The notes beneath the pieces were generated by a model. That model ran no database searches. It was not told where the DNA came from and saw only the letters and a program-made list of their open reading frames with translations. 64,000 bases of DNA from Chromatiaceae bacterium (GTDB taxonomy: Bacteria > Pseudomonadota > Gammaproteobacteria > Chromatiales > Chromatiaceae), in NCBI GenBank assembly GCA_024235255.1, contig JACKMT010000004.1:496001-560000 (forward strand), given 5' to 3'. This document shows positions 48,126 to 57,020 of the stretch, piece by piece (position 1 is the stretch's first letter; the number at the start of each line of letters is the position of its first letter). The translations under genes and the position numbers were made by a program.

Positions 48126-50072
48126 ATGGGAAAGATCATAGGCATCGACCTGGGAACCACCAACTCCTGCGTGGCAGTGATGGAAGGCAAGAGCGCCCGG
48201 GTTATCGAAAACAGCGAGGGTGACCGCACCACGCCGTCGATCGTGGCGTTCACCGGCGACGATGAAGTGCTGGTCGGCCAGTCGGCCAAGCGGCAGGCGG
48301 TTACCAACCCTAAGAACACCCTGTTTGCCGTCAAGCGCCTGATCGGACGCCGCTTCGGCGATGATGTGGTGAAGCGCGACATGGACATGGTGCCGTACAA
48401 AATCGTCAAGGCAGATAACGGCGATGCCTGGATCGAGGCGCATGGCAGGAAAATGGCGCCGCCCGAGGTATCCGCCAAGGTACTGCAGAAGATGAAGGAC
48501 ACGGCGGAAGCCTATCTGGGCGAGTCGGTGACCGAAGCGGTTATCACGGTGCCCGCGTACTTCAACGACTCCCAGCGCCAGGCGACCAAGGATGCCGGAC
48601 GCATCGCCGGCCTGGACGTGAAGCGCATTATCAACGAGCCTACCGCAGCGGCACTGGCGTACGGTATGGACAAGAAGGCCGGCGATCGCAAGATTGCGGT
48701 CTATGACCTGGGCGGCGGTACCTTCGATATCTCCATCATCGAGATCGCCGAGGTTGACGGCGAGCACCAGTTCGAAGTGCTCTCCACCAACGGTGACACC
48801 TTCCTCGGCGGCGAGGATTTCGATATGCGCATCATCGATTTCCTGGTCTCGACCTTCAAAAAAGACCAGGGGGTGGATTTGCGCAACGACCCATTGGCGC
48901 TGCAGCGGCTCAAAGAGGGGGCGGAAAAGGCGAAAATCGAGCTCTCTTCCAGCCAGCAGACCGATATCAATCTGCCCTACATCACCGCGGATGCCAGCGG
49001 TCCCAAGCATCTCAACGTGAAATTGACCCGGGCCAAGCTGGAGTCGCTGGTGGAAGATCTGGTCGCCCGGACGGTGGACCCGTGCAAGGTGGCGTTGAAC
49101 GACGCCGGTGAAACGGCTGCCGATATCGACGATGTGATCCTGGTCGGCGGTCAGACCCGCATGCCGATGGTGCAGGCCAAGGTGGAAGAGATTTTCGGCA
49201 AGGCGCCGCGCAAGGACGTCAACCCGGATGAAGCGGTCGCGGTGGGTGCGGCGATCCAGGGCGGTGTTCTGACCGGCGAAGTCAAGGATGTACTGCTGCT
49301 CGACGTGACCCCGCTCTCGCTGGGCATCGAGACCATGGGCGGCGTGATGACCAAGCTGATCGACAAAAACACGACGATCCCGACCAAGGCACAGCAGGTG
49401 TTCTCCACCGCCGATGACAACCAGACCGCGGTAACCGTGCATGTGTTGCAGGGCGAACGGGAACAGGCGGCGGCCAATAAATCCCTCGGCCGCTTCGATT
49501 TGAGCGACATCCCGCCGGCGCCGCGCGGCATGCCTCAGATCGAGGTGAGCTTCGATATCGACGCCAACGGTATTCTGCACGTCTCGGCCAAGGACAAGGC
49601 GACCAGCAAGGAGCAGTCGATCATTATCAAGGCCTCTTCGGGTCTCAGTGACGATGAGATCGAACGGATGGTAAAGGACGCCGAAGCGCATGCCGATGAA
49701 GACAAGAAATTTCATGAGCTGGTGCAGGCCCGCAACCATGCGGACGCGATGATTCACGCCACCAGAAAGTCCATGCAGGAGTTGGGCGACGATAAACTCG
49801 AGGCGGGTGAGAAGGATACGATCGAGTCGGCTATCAAGGAGCTCGAAGCGGTCATGAAGGGCAGCGATAAGGAAGCGATCGAGGCCAAGACCAAGGTGTT
49901 GACCGATGCTTCTGGCAAGATGGCGGAAAGGCTCTATGCTCAGCATGGTAAAGCTGAGGAGGCTGCAGCTACCGCAGGCGGTTCAGGCGGCGGCAAAACG
50001 TCATCCTCGGCGAATGCCGGTGATGATGTGGTGGATGCGGAATTTGAGGAAGTTAAGGACGATAAAAAATAG
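48126..50072 (+). CDS. dnaK: Molecular chaperone DnaK (Hsp70)
   Basis: A 648-aa Hsp70 that folds and disaggregates proteins with DnaJ and GrpE. All Hsp70 signatures are present: GIDLGTTNSCVAVMEG at the N-terminus, IAVYDLGGGTFDISIIE, and VILVGGQTRMPMVQ, with the linker LLLDVTPLSLG and substrate-binding domain after ~390. The C-terminus ends in an acidic EFEEVKDDKK. Length is typical. It has its own sigma-32 promoter, and a hairpin separates it from dnaJ. Confidence 0.99.
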   Translation: MGKIIGIDLGTTNSCVAVMEGKSARVIENSEGDRTTPSIVAFTGDDEVLVGQSAKRQAVTNPKNTLFAVKRLIGRRFGDDVVKRDMDMVPYKIVKADNGDAWIEAHGRKMAPPEVSAKVLQKMKDTAEAYLGESVTEAVITVPAYFNDSQRQATKDAGRIAGLDVKRIINEPTAAALAYGMDKKAGDRKIAVYDLGGGTFDISIIEIAEVDGEHQFEVLSTNGDTFLGGEDFDMRIIDFLVSTFKKDQGVDLRNDPLALQRLKEGAEKAKIELSSSQQTDINLPYITADASGPKHLNVKLTRAKLESLVEDLVARTVDPCKVALNDAGETAADIDDVILVGGQTRMPMVQAKVEEIFGKAPRKDVNPDEAVAVGAAIQGGVLTGEVKDVLLLDVTPLSLGIETMGGVMTKLIDKNTTIPTKAQQVFSTADDNQTAVTVHVLQGEREQAAANKSLGRFDLSDIPPAPRGMPQIEVSFDIDANGILHVSAKDKATSKEQSIIIKASSGLSDDEIERMVKDAEAHADEDKKFHELVQARNHADAMIHATRKSMQELGDDKLEAGEKDTIESAIKELEAVMKGSDKEAIEAKTKVLTDASGKMAERLYAQHGKAEEAAATAGGSGGGKTSSSANAGDDVVDAEFEEVKDDKK

Positions 50073-50082
50073 CTTGTCAACA

Positions 50083-50106
50083 GCAGTCCGGCTGCGGCCG
50101 GACTGC
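50083..50106 (+). terminator. Hairpin between dnaK and dnaJ
   Basis: A perfect 10-bp stem (GCAGTCCGGC / GCCGGACTGC, TGCG loop) 10 nt after the dnaK stop, without T-run. Its likely role is partial termination or stabilisation of dnaK mRNA, giving less DnaJ than DnaK. Confidence 0.6.
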
Positions 50107-50213
50107 ATTGACTCGAACGTGCCGGCGTTTTACGCTCGCACGTTTTGCCGTTTAAGAAGCGGGTGTTCTGCCTGCACTTTTGTACTCGGCTAGCCGAACA
50201 GGCCCTAAAAACT

Positions 50214-51344
50214 ATGTCAAAGCGCGATTACTACGAAGTCCTCGGTGTCAACAAGAACGCCAGCGAAGCGGATCTGAAAAAAGCCTACCGCCGGCTGGCG
50301 ATGAAACACCATCCGGATCGCAACAGCGGAGAGAACGCCGCTGATGCTGAAATAAAGTTCAAGGAGGCCAAAGAGGCTTACGAGGTACTTTCCGACCCGC
50401 AGAAGCGTATGGCTTACGATCAGTTCGGGCATGCCGGCGTCGATTCCGGGATGGGCGGAGGGCCGGGTCCGGGCGGCGGCAGTTTCAGTGATATATTCGG
50501 CGATGTTTTCGGTGATATTTTTGGTGGACGTGGCGGCAGATCCCAGGTTCACCGGGGTGCTGACCTGCGCTACAACCTGCAGCTGACGCTAGAGGACGCG
50601 GTTGCCGGCACCAGTGTGAACATCCGTGTGCCGACGATGGTGAAGTGCAATGTCTGCAACGGCAGCGGCGCCAAGAAGGGGAGTTCGCCTAAGACCTGCT
50701 CAACCTGTGCCGGCCACGGACAGGTGCGTATGCAGCAGGGTTTCTTCTCCGTCCAGCAGACCTGTCCCACCTGCCGCGGTCAGGGTACGGTGATCGATGA
50801 TCCCTGTAGCGCTTGTCACGGCGCCGGCCGGGTGCAGCAGCACAAGACGCTGTCGGTCAAAGTGCCGCCCGGTGTGGATACCGGTGATCGCATTCGTCTG
50901 GCCGGTGAGGGCGAGGCGGGAGAGCACGGCGGTCCGGCCGGTGATCTCTATGTTCAGGTGGCGGTGAAAGAGCACAGCATCTTCACGCGGCAGGATAACA
51001 ATCTCTATTGTGAGGTTCCGATCTCGTTCGTCGATGCAGCGCTTGGCGGAGAGTTGGAGGTGCCGACCCTGAACGGCAAGGTGATGCTGAAGATTCCTGA
51101 AGGAACCCAGGGAGGAAAGATGTTCAGAATCCGCGGCAAAGGGGTCAAACCGGTAAGGGGTGGGGCGATCGGTGACCTGCTGTGCAAGGTGCTGGTGGAG
51201 ACACCCGTCAATCTCACCGAGAAACAGAAAGATCTGCTGCGCAAGTTCGAAGAGACGATGTCAGGCACCGGGGGCAAGCACAGCCCGCACTCCTCCTCCT
51301 GGATGGACGGAGTCAAGAAATTTTTCGAGGGTGTGGGATTCTAA
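50214..51344 (+). CDS. dnaJ: Chaperone DnaJ (Hsp40)
   Basis: A 376-aa cochaperone. Its J-domain (residues 1-70: SKRDYYEVLGVNKNASEADL, HPD in MKHHPDRN) stimulates DnaK ATPase. It is followed by a Gly/Phe-rich region (residues 75-115), then four zinc-binding CxxCxGxG repeats (CNVCNGSG, CSTCAGHG, CPTCRGQG, CSACHGAG), and a C-terminal substrate domain. The ATG at 50214 was chosen from the J-domain start; the frame is open further upstream without support. The dapB start follows 1 nt after the stop. Confidence 0.98.
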   Translation: MSKRDYYEVLGVNKNASEADLKKAYRRLAMKHHPDRNSGENAADAEIKFKEAKEAYEVLSDPQKRMAYDQFGHAGVDSGMGGGPGPGGGSFSDIFGDVFGDIFGGRGGRSQVHRGADLRYNLQLTLEDAVAGTSVNIRVPTMVKCNVCNGSGAKKGSSPKTCSTCAGHGQVRMQQGFFSVQQTCPTCRGQGTVIDDPCSACHGAGRVQQHKTLSVKVPPGVDTGDRIRLAGEGEAGEHGGPAGDLYVQVAVKEHSIFTRQDNNLYCEVPISFVDAALGGELEVPTLNGKVMLKIPEGTQGGKMFRIRGKGVKPVRGGAIGDLLCKVLVETPVNLTEKQKDLLRKFEETMSGTGGKHSPHSSSWMDGVKKFFEGVGF

Positions 51345-51345
51345 G

Positions 51346-52149
51346 ATGATAAGAGTCGCAGTGGTAGGCGCAGCGGGGCGCATGGGCAGAACGCTCATCG
51401 AGGCGGTGGATCAGGCTGAAGGTCTGGTGCTCGGCGCCGCGACTGAGCATGCAGAGAGCAGTCTGATCGGCAGCGATGCCGGAGAACTTGCCGGATTGGG
51501 TCGCTGCGGCATCAAATTGGTGGACGATCTGGCGCTGGTGGCGGACGATTTCGATCTGGTGATCGATTTTACCAGGCCGGAAGCAACTCTCCGGCACCTG
51601 GCTGTTTGCCGTGCGCATGGCAAAAGAATGGTGATCGGTACCACCGGCTTCAACGATACGCAGAAGGCGGAACTCAGTGCCGCTGCCGGGGATATTGGAA
51701 TCGTTTTTGCGCCTAACATGAGCGTGGGTGTCAACCTCTGCCTCAAGCTGCTCGATACCGCCGCCAGAATAATGGGCGACAATGTGGATATAGAGGTAAT
51801 CGAGGCGCACCATCGCCACAAGATAGACGCACCTTCGGGTACCGCACTGCGGATGGGAGAGGTGGTGGCTACCGCGTTGGGACGTAATCTGAAGGAGTGC
51901 GCAGTTTACGGCCGCGAAGGTGTGACCGGTGAACGGGAGCGCAAGACGATCGGTTTTGAGACCATTCGCGCCGGGGATATAGTCGGTGAACATACGGTGC
52001 TGTTTGCCGATACCGGTGAACGGGTGGAGATCACCCACAAAGCCTCCAGCCGGATGACCTTTGCCAAAGGGGCAGCCCGCGCGGCCAGCTGGATCTCGTT
52101 GCGCGACCGCGGCCTCTATGACATGCAGGATGTGCTGGGGTTGAAATAG
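51346..52149 (+). CDS. dapB: 4-hydroxy-tetrahydrodipicolinate reductase
   Basis: A 267-aa NAD(P)H-dependent reductase of the lysine/diaminopimelate pathway. IRVAVVGAAGRMGRTLIEAV is the cofactor motif; EVIEAHHRHKIDAPSGTALR is the active-site signature (HHRHK, with the catalytic His and Lys). Length is standard. It follows dnaJ with a 1-nt gap, so it is probably co-transcribed. The usual next genes carA-carB are absent here. Confidence 0.97.
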   Translation: MIRVAVVGAAGRMGRTLIEAVDQAEGLVLGAATEHAESSLIGSDAGELAGLGRCGIKLVDDLALVADDFDLVIDFTRPEATLRHLAVCRAHGKRMVIGTTGFNDTQKAELSAAAGDIGIVFAPNMSVGVNLCLKLLDTAARIMGDNVDIEVIEAHHRHKIDAPSGTALRMGEVVATALGRNLKECAVYGREGVTGERERKTIGFETIRAGDIVGEHTVLFADTGERVEITHKASSRMTFAKGAARAASWISLRDRGLYDMQDVLGLK

Positions 52150-52160
52150 TTAAAGAGAAG

Positions 52161-52637
52161 ATGCGCCGCGCACTCGCACTGGTGCTGTTGCTGCCGTTGA
52201 TTGCGCTGACCGGTTGCGCTGAGAGCGACGCCCCCGAGCAACAGATCAGGGAGATGATCGAACGAGCTGAATCTGCAGTGGAAGCGCGCGCTCTGCTAGA
52301 TGCCGGTGCGTTGGTGTCGGAGACCTATCAAGATGACGAGAAACGCAACAAAAACGTCTTGATCAGGCTGTTGGGCGGTTATTTTCTGCGTAATCGGTCG
52401 ATTCATCTGCTGGTACAGATAGCGCGTATTGAGTTGCCCGATCCGCAGCGCGCAAGCGTCACCCTGTATGCCGCGATGGCAGGCAAACCCATAGCCGGCG
52501 TCGATGCGCTACTGGCGCTTCGCGCCGGCCTCTATCGTTTCGACCTTGAACTGACCCGCGAAACGGATGAGTGGCGTGTCTCCAACAGCCGCTGGCAACC
52601 CGCCACACGGGAGGACTTTCTCGGCGAGCCAAGGTAG
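52161..52637 (+). CDS. Hypothetical lipoprotein
   Basis: A 158-aa protein with a lipoprotein signal (LVLLLPLIALTGC, Cys at residue 19) and a small NTF2-like pattern: an N-terminal helix EQQIREMIERAESAVEARAL, then a charged segment, a beta region (VQIARIELPDPQRASVTLYA) and a final WRVSNSRWQPATREDFL. No named family. It begins 11 nt after dapB and is probably the last gene of that transcript, as several GC-rich hairpins follow. Confidence 0.7.
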   Translation: MRRALALVLLLPLIALTGCAESDAPEQQIREMIERAESAVEARALLDAGALVSETYQDDEKRNKNVLIRLLGGYFLRNRSIHLLVQIARIELPDPQRASVTLYAAMAGKPIAGVDALLALRAGLYRFDLELTRETDEWRVSNSRWQPATREDFLGEPR

Positions 52638-52708
52638 CGGAAGCGGCTTAATCTCGAAAAATGGGCTGATAAATTCAGCGATTCGCTGCAATTTTTATTC
52701 AGAAATAC

Positions 52709-52793
52709 CCCGCCGCTTGCGGCGGGAACAAAACCATGGGGTTGCCAAAGGGGAGAAATGTTGCTCTCCCCTTTGGTCGTCAGCGAGGTGTTA
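52709..52793. terminator. Array of three hairpins between the lipoprotein and fliK-like genes
   Basis: Three stems in a row: CCCGCCGC/GCGGCGGG (2-nt loop, 52709-52726), CCAAAGGGGAG/CTCCCCTTTGG (11 bp, 52745-52776), and a short GAGGT/ACCTC. No T-run follows on either strand. They could act as a terminator region for the dapB transcript or as a structured leader of the next gene. Confidence 0.55.
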
Positions 52794-52877
52794 TACCTCA
52801 TTGACGATCTAACCTTAATTTTTGGCACGCGACCTGCTAGATACACTGCAGCTTCTTTCGAATTCAGGTTGAGCCAG

Positions 52878-53984
52878 ATGAACGGACCAATAAACAGCGC
52901 GGCGACAGGAGGTTTTACCTCCAGTCTGAAGGCAATATCAGACGTGGGCAAAACTCCGGGAATATCTGATTCTGAACTACAACACGTTGAATTCTCTGAT
53001 CTTATTGATCAGCAAAATGCCGTTCCCGGATTGCTTGAAGCATTAAAAGGGATACTGCCCGAGCAGGATTTCAGCCAGATTGAAGCGTTGGTCAACAGTG
53101 GCAACAGCTTGCCGCCGGCGGCAGATTCCGGTAGTGAGCTGGCGTTGATGCTTGGCCAATCCCCATTTCCGATTGAAGCCACCCTGGCAGTTGCCCGCCA
53201 GCAGTTCGCCGCCGCTCAACTGGCTGGCGAAGCGCTCACCCCTGTTGTCAACAGTGCACTGACGGAATCCGGTCTGCCTTCGGGTTTGCGGGAAGGGAGC
53301 GCCTTTTTGGCTAACACTGTAACGGCAGTCGGCCCGGAAGCATCGAAGCTCAACGTCAATGGCTCAAATCAGGCAGTTAACGGATTCGCCATGCAACTGT
53401 TGCATACTGATCTTGAATCAATGGCGCGTACACGGCGGTCGGCATTGCAGGAGAGCACCGCAGCGGCCGCGATCAATCCGTTGTCTGCGATGCGAGCCGC
53501 CGAAACAACGACGCCGATGCGTTTGAGTTTTCCCACCCCGATGACGCTCGATACACCGCTGGCCGGCAAAGGCTGGGAACAGGGGCTGGGCGACCGCCTC
53601 ATATGGATGCTGGGGCATTCGGTACAGGGGGTATCGCTGCGGATCAATCCGGCACATCTGGGCCCCGTTGATATCCAACTCTCCATGCATCAGGATCAAG
53701 CCACGGTGACCTTCACCGCTCAGCACGCTGCGGTCAGAGAAGCATTGGAAGCAAGTATCCCGCGATTAAGGGAGATGTTTCAGGAGCATAACCTGCAACT
53801 GGCTAATGTCGATGTCGGACAGCGCGGCAATTCCGGGCGGGAGACGGCAGGGGACGGTGCTCACAGCGGGCGGGACCAACTCTCCGGAGAGATGTTGGAT
53901 CAATCGGGCTACGACAACACCGGCGCGGAAGGTCAGGTAGCGCTGCAACGTGTTTCTGACGGGTTGCTCAACGACTACGCATAA
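52878..53984 (+). CDS. Flagellar hook-length control protein FliK-like
   Basis: A 368-aa protein with the C-terminal FliK/Flg_hook domain at residues ~230-320: WEQGLGDRLIWMLGHSVQGV, then SLRINPAHLGPVDIQLSMHQ and ATVTFTAQHAAVREALEAS-type continuation. The N-terminal ~230 residues are low-complexity, Ala/Gly/Ser-rich, as in FliK rulers. The start at 52878 (MNGPINSAATGG) has only a weak ribosome-binding site; an upstream ATG at 52758 lies within the hairpin region. No other flagellar gene is near. FliK normally lies in a fli operon, so this could be a second FliK or a relocated gene. Confidence 0.82.
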   Translation: MNGPINSAATGGFTSSLKAISDVGKTPGISDSELQHVEFSDLIDQQNAVPGLLEALKGILPEQDFSQIEALVNSGNSLPPAADSGSELALMLGQSPFPIEATLAVARQQFAAAQLAGEALTPVVNSALTESGLPSGLREGSAFLANTVTAVGPEASKLNVNGSNQAVNGFAMQLLHTDLESMARTRRSALQESTAAAAINPLSAMRAAETTTPMRLSFPTPMTLDTPLAGKGWEQGLGDRLIWMLGHSVQGVSLRINPAHLGPVDIQLSMHQDQATVTFTAQHAAVREALEASIPRLREMFQEHNLQLANVDVGQRGNSGRETAGDGAHSGRDQLSGEMLDQSGYDNTGAEGQVALQRVSDGLLNDYA

Positions 53985-54119
53985 TCGTTCGATCGCGCGT
54001 ATTCTGCCGACTTGGGGTCGTTGACAAACAGGTGGCGATCGACCGGAAGGTCCGGGTATCATTGCCATCTGGTGAAAACGATTTAGGGCCTGTTGACCAG
54101 CCCTGGGAGCTCTCCAGTC

Positions 54120-54407
54120 GTGCGATTCTTCAAACTGCTCTTCATCCTTCTGGTGATGTTGGTTGGCGCTGCTTTTGCCGTGATGAACGCCGAAAATGTT
54201 AATCTGAATTACTATTTCGGATCCACCGTTCTCCCGCTGTCGGTAGTACTGGTTGGTGCGGTTTGCTTCGGTGCCGTGCTCGGAATGCTCGCTGGCCTGG
54301 GTGGCCTGGCCAGCTTGAAACGTGAGAACGCCAGTTTACGCCGGGAGGCTCGGCTGGCATCCCAGGAAGTACAGAATCTCAGAACCATGCCAATCAAGGA
54401 CGACTGA
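54120..54407 (+). CDS. lapA: LapA family (DUF1049) membrane protein
   Basis: A 95-aa inner-membrane protein with two transmembrane segments (LLFILLVMLVGAAFAVMNAE, VVLVGAVCFGAVLGMLAGL) separated by a short periplasmic loop NVNLNYYFGSTVLPL, and a cytoplasmic coiled-coil tail. It is the usual partner of LapB in lipopolysaccharide assembly. Starts at GTG 54120 with GGGAG upstream; a TTG at 54093 is possible. Directly abuts lapB. Confidence 0.92.
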   Translation: MRFFKLLFILLVMLVGAAFAVMNAENVNLNYYFGSTVLPLSVVLVGAVCFGAVLGMLAGLGGLASLKRENASLRREARLASQEVQNLRTMPIKDD

Positions 54408-55580
54408 GTGGTCATGCAGGATATCTTGTGGCTGCTGCTGCCGGTAGCGGCAGCCTCCGGCTGGTACACAGCAAAGCGCAGTGATCGGCGGCACGAGGAG
54501 ACCACGGGCAATGACTATACGCCGGCCTACTTCAAGGGACTAAACTATCTGCTTAACGAACAGCCTGACAAGGCGATAGATGTGTTCGTTCAGATGCTTG
54601 AAGTCGACAGTGAGACAGTGGAGACGCATCTGGCACTGGGCAACCTGTTTCGCCGCAGGGGCGAGGTGGATCGCGCAATCCGCATTCATCAGAATCTGAT
54701 CGCCCGCCCCACTTTGAATCGCGGGCATCGGGCGCAGGCGCTGCTGGAGTTGGGTCAGGATTACATGCGTGCAGGGCTGTTCGACAGAGCCGAGAATCTG
54801 TTCAATGAATTGGATGAAATGAAGAGCCACCAGGAACAGGCGCTGCAGAACCTGCTGATCATTTATCAGCAGGAAAAGGAGTGGGAGAAGTGTCTGCAGG
54901 TGGCTAAACGCCTGGGGCAGATTTCCGGCCGGTCGTTCAATCCGGAACGGGCGCACTATTATTGCGAACTGGCGGAAGAGGCTGAACATATCGGTGACCA
55001 GGCACAGGTCGTGCAGTATCTAAAAAGCGCGCAGGGATGCGACGCGGATTGTGTGCGTGCCACACTTATCAAAGGAAAGCTGGAGGTCAGTCAGGGTGAT
55101 TGCAGCAACGCCATTCATACCTTGAAAATGGTTGAACAGCAGGATGCCGGCTATCTGCCGGAATCATTGCCCCTGCTGTTGGAGTGCTACCGGCAAACCG
55201 GTGATGGGGAGGAGTTGTCGAGCTACCTGCGCCAACTCTATCAACGAAATAAGGGGATTGGTCCGGCGCTGGCGCTGGTCGATCTGATCCAGACCGACGA
55301 GGGTGAGTCTGCCGCTTTGGAGTTTCTCACGCAGTATTTGCGCAAGCATCCTGAAATCGAAGGAATAGACCGACTGTTGGTATTGGGCATGAAGGAGGTG
55401 GAGGGGTCGGCTGCCGAGACGCTTCAGGTACTCCGGCAACTACTGCATAAACTGTTGGCCGGCCGCCCGGGTTATCATTGCAACCAGTGCGGGTTCATGG
55501 CCAAAACGCTGCACTGGCAGTGCCCGGGCTGTAAATCCTGGGGTAGTATCAAGCCGCTGCAGGGAGCTTTCCAGCACTGA
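54408..55580 (+). CDS. lapB: Lipopolysaccharide assembly protein LapB (YciM)
   Basis: A 390-aa inner-membrane protein with an N-terminal anchor (ILWLLLPVAAASGWYTAKRS), about nine TPR repeats (e.g. GLNYLLNEQPDKAIDVFVQM, HLALGNLFRRRGEVDRAIRI), and a C-terminal rubredoxin-like zinc/iron knob (YHCNQCGFM, WQCPGCKSWG). It couples LpxC degradation through FtsH to lipopolysaccharide supply. The GTG at 54408, 8 nt after AAGGA, or the ATG two codons later could be the start. Order lapA-lapB-pyrF is as in E. coli. Confidence 0.96.
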   Translation: MVMQDILWLLLPVAAASGWYTAKRSDRRHEETTGNDYTPAYFKGLNYLLNEQPDKAIDVFVQMLEVDSETVETHLALGNLFRRRGEVDRAIRIHQNLIARPTLNRGHRAQALLELGQDYMRAGLFDRAENLFNELDEMKSHQEQALQNLLIIYQQEKEWEKCLQVAKRLGQISGRSFNPERAHYYCELAEEAEHIGDQAQVVQYLKSAQGCDADCVRATLIKGKLEVSQGDCSNAIHTLKMVEQQDAGYLPESLPLLLECYRQTGDGEELSSYLRQLYQRNKGIGPALALVDLIQTDEGESAALEFLTQYLRKHPEIEGIDRLLVLGMKEVEGSAAETLQVLRQLLHKLLAGRPGYHCNQCGFMAKTLHWQCPGCKSWGSIKPLQGAFQH

Positions 55581-55631
55581 ATTACAGTTGCTTCCACCAG
55601 CTCAATGCCTAACCAAATCTGTTCAATTAAC

Positions 55632-55645
55632 ATGATTTAAATCAT
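55632..55645. promoter_or_regulatory. FNR/Anr-like palindrome upstream of pyrF
   Basis: ATGATTTAAATCAT is a perfect 14-nt palindrome with the TGAT-N4-ATCA core of FNR-type sites, 16 nt before the pyrF ATG. It lies in an AT-rich stretch with a possible -10 (TATTAT/TATAAT) right after it. Palindromes this short do occur by chance in AT-rich sequence. Confidence 0.35.
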
Positions 55646-55661
55646 AAAGATAAATATTATA

Positions 55662-56378
55662 ATGAATGTAATAGATAAAGACCCGAGAATCATTGTCGCA
55701 CTTGACTTTGCTGCCAAAGAACCCGCACTGGATCTGATCTCCCAGCTCGATCCGTCGCTGTGCCGGTTGAAGGTGGGAAAAGAGTTGTTTACGCGCCTTG
55801 GGCCGGCATTTGTCGAGACGCTGGCGGCGATGGGATTCCAGGTTTTTCTCGATCTCAAGTTTCACGATATACCCAATACCGTGGCGGCAGCCTGCGAGGC
55901 AGCTGCCGATCTCGGCGTCTGGATGGTCAATCTGCATGCGTCCGGTGGAAGACGCATGATGGAAGCAGCGAGGGAGCGTCTTGAGCGGCGCCCGGAGAGG
56001 CCGTTGCTGGTGGCGGTCACCATTTTGACCAGCCTGGCAGAGGGGGATCTTGCCGAGGTTGGTTACTCGGGGACGCCGGTTGAGAACGTGTTGCGGCTGG
56101 CGAAACTGACCCATTTTTCCGGCCTTGACGGAATCGTTTGCTCGCCACTGGAAGCTGCTGCGGTGAGGGATCAGGTGGACCGGGATTTTCTTCTCGTGAC
56201 GCCGGGAGTCAGACCGCACAGCGCTTCGTTAAACGATCAGAAACGGGTCATGACGCCACTCGCTGCACTGAACGGCGGTGCCGACATGCTGGTGATCGGC
56301 CGGCCAATCACCGCTGCTGTCGATCCGCTCCTCTCGCTGCAGGAAATTCTGTCGGATATTGCCGGGTTTTCCCAGTGA
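55662..56378 (+). CDS. pyrF: Orotidine 5'-phosphate decarboxylase
   Basis: A 238-aa decarboxylase forming UMP, the last step of de novo pyrimidine synthesis. RIIVALDFAAKEPALDLIS, FLDLKFHDIPNTVAAACEAA (the catalytic DxKxxD) and TPGVRPHSASLNDQKRVMTP (phosphate loop) are typical. The ATG has no evident Shine-Dalgarno sequence and follows an AT-rich stretch, so start efficiency may be low or the mRNA may have a very short leader. It follows lapB, as in E. coli. Confidence 0.97.
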   Translation: MNVIDKDPRIIVALDFAAKEPALDLISQLDPSLCRLKVGKELFTRLGPAFVETLAAMGFQVFLDLKFHDIPNTVAAACEAAADLGVWMVNLHASGGRRMMEAARERLERRPERPLLVAVTILTSLAEGDLAEVGYSGTPVENVLRLAKLTHFSGLDGIVCSPLEAAAVRDQVDRDFLLVTPGVRPHSASLNDQKRVMTPLAALNGGADMLVIGRPITAAVDPLLSLQEILSDIAGFSQ

Positions 56379-56483
56379 TTGACATGGGGGTGTCGCCGAG
56401 TTTAGTCTGATAGCGCTTCCAGGAAGGGGGCATCCGGGTTGGAATTGCCCGGTCTCAATCTCAAACTAACAGGAGAGTTGACC

Positions 56484-56771
56484 ATGGAATGGTTCACAAG
56501 GATGTTTTTCACCGCACTGCTGCTTGTCTCCACAAATCTTTTAGCCGGATCCGTCGACATCAACACCGCTGACGCCGCTACCCTGGCGACCACACTCAAC
56601 GGCGTCGGAGAAGCCAAAGCCAGAGCCATCGTTGCTTACCGAAACGAATATGGCGCCTTCAAGTCAGCAGATGAACTGGCGCTGGTGAAAGGTATTGGCC
56701 AGCGCCTGGTGGATTTGAATAAGGAGATCATTCAGGTCGGCGACCCATCGGTGGAGGAGGGTGGCAAGTAG
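56484..56771 (+). CDS. ComEA-like helix-hairpin-helix protein
   Basis: A 95-aa exported protein with a signal peptide (MFFTALLLVSTNLLAGSV) and one tandem HhH DNA-binding domain (VDINTADAATLATTLNGVGE, AKARAIVAYRNEYGAFKSA, then ELALVKGIGQRLVDLN). It binds double-stranded DNA; ComEA draws DNA through the outer membrane in natural transformation. Chosen start at 56484 has CAGGAG 6 nt upstream. Single-gene unit after pyrF, a frequent neighbour. Confidence 0.9.
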   Translation: MEWFTRMFFTALLLVSTNLLAGSVDINTADAATLATTLNGVGEAKARAIVAYRNEYGAFKSADELALVKGIGQRLVDLNKEIIQVGDPSVEEGGK

Positions 56772-56848
56772 GCAGTATCTGCTTGCAAACACCTTCGCCC
56801 TTGCGGAGACGGGTCGGGATGAGAGGGAGAGCCCTTGAGTTTCATGCC

Positions 56849-56886
56849 CCCTCACCCTGACCCTCTCCCCCTGTTTAGGGGAGAGG
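56849..56886. repeat. CCCTCACCC-type dispersed repeat, copy 2, with hairpin
   Basis: CCCTCACCCTGACCCTCTCC matches the copy at 29790 with one change, and overlaps a 9-bp hairpin (CCTCTCCCC / GGGGAGAGG, 7-nt loop). Lies between the ComEA-like gene and recC, so it may also end the upstream transcript. Confidence 0.65.
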
Positions 56887-57020
56887 AGATCCACCATCTA
56901 AACTGATACAGCAGAGGTTTACAAGACAACTGTAACCAGCTCCCATATTGTGTTGTCCCGCCACGGACTCACCGATTGTGCCCAGAGGGGAGTTATACTT
57001 TCCTAAAACGGGAGTCCTTG

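Noticed and set aside
48087..49946. Long open frame (619 codons) on the minus strand over dnaK
   Set aside because: It lies entirely opposite the conserved dnaK gene, has no family features and follows from high-GC codon bias.
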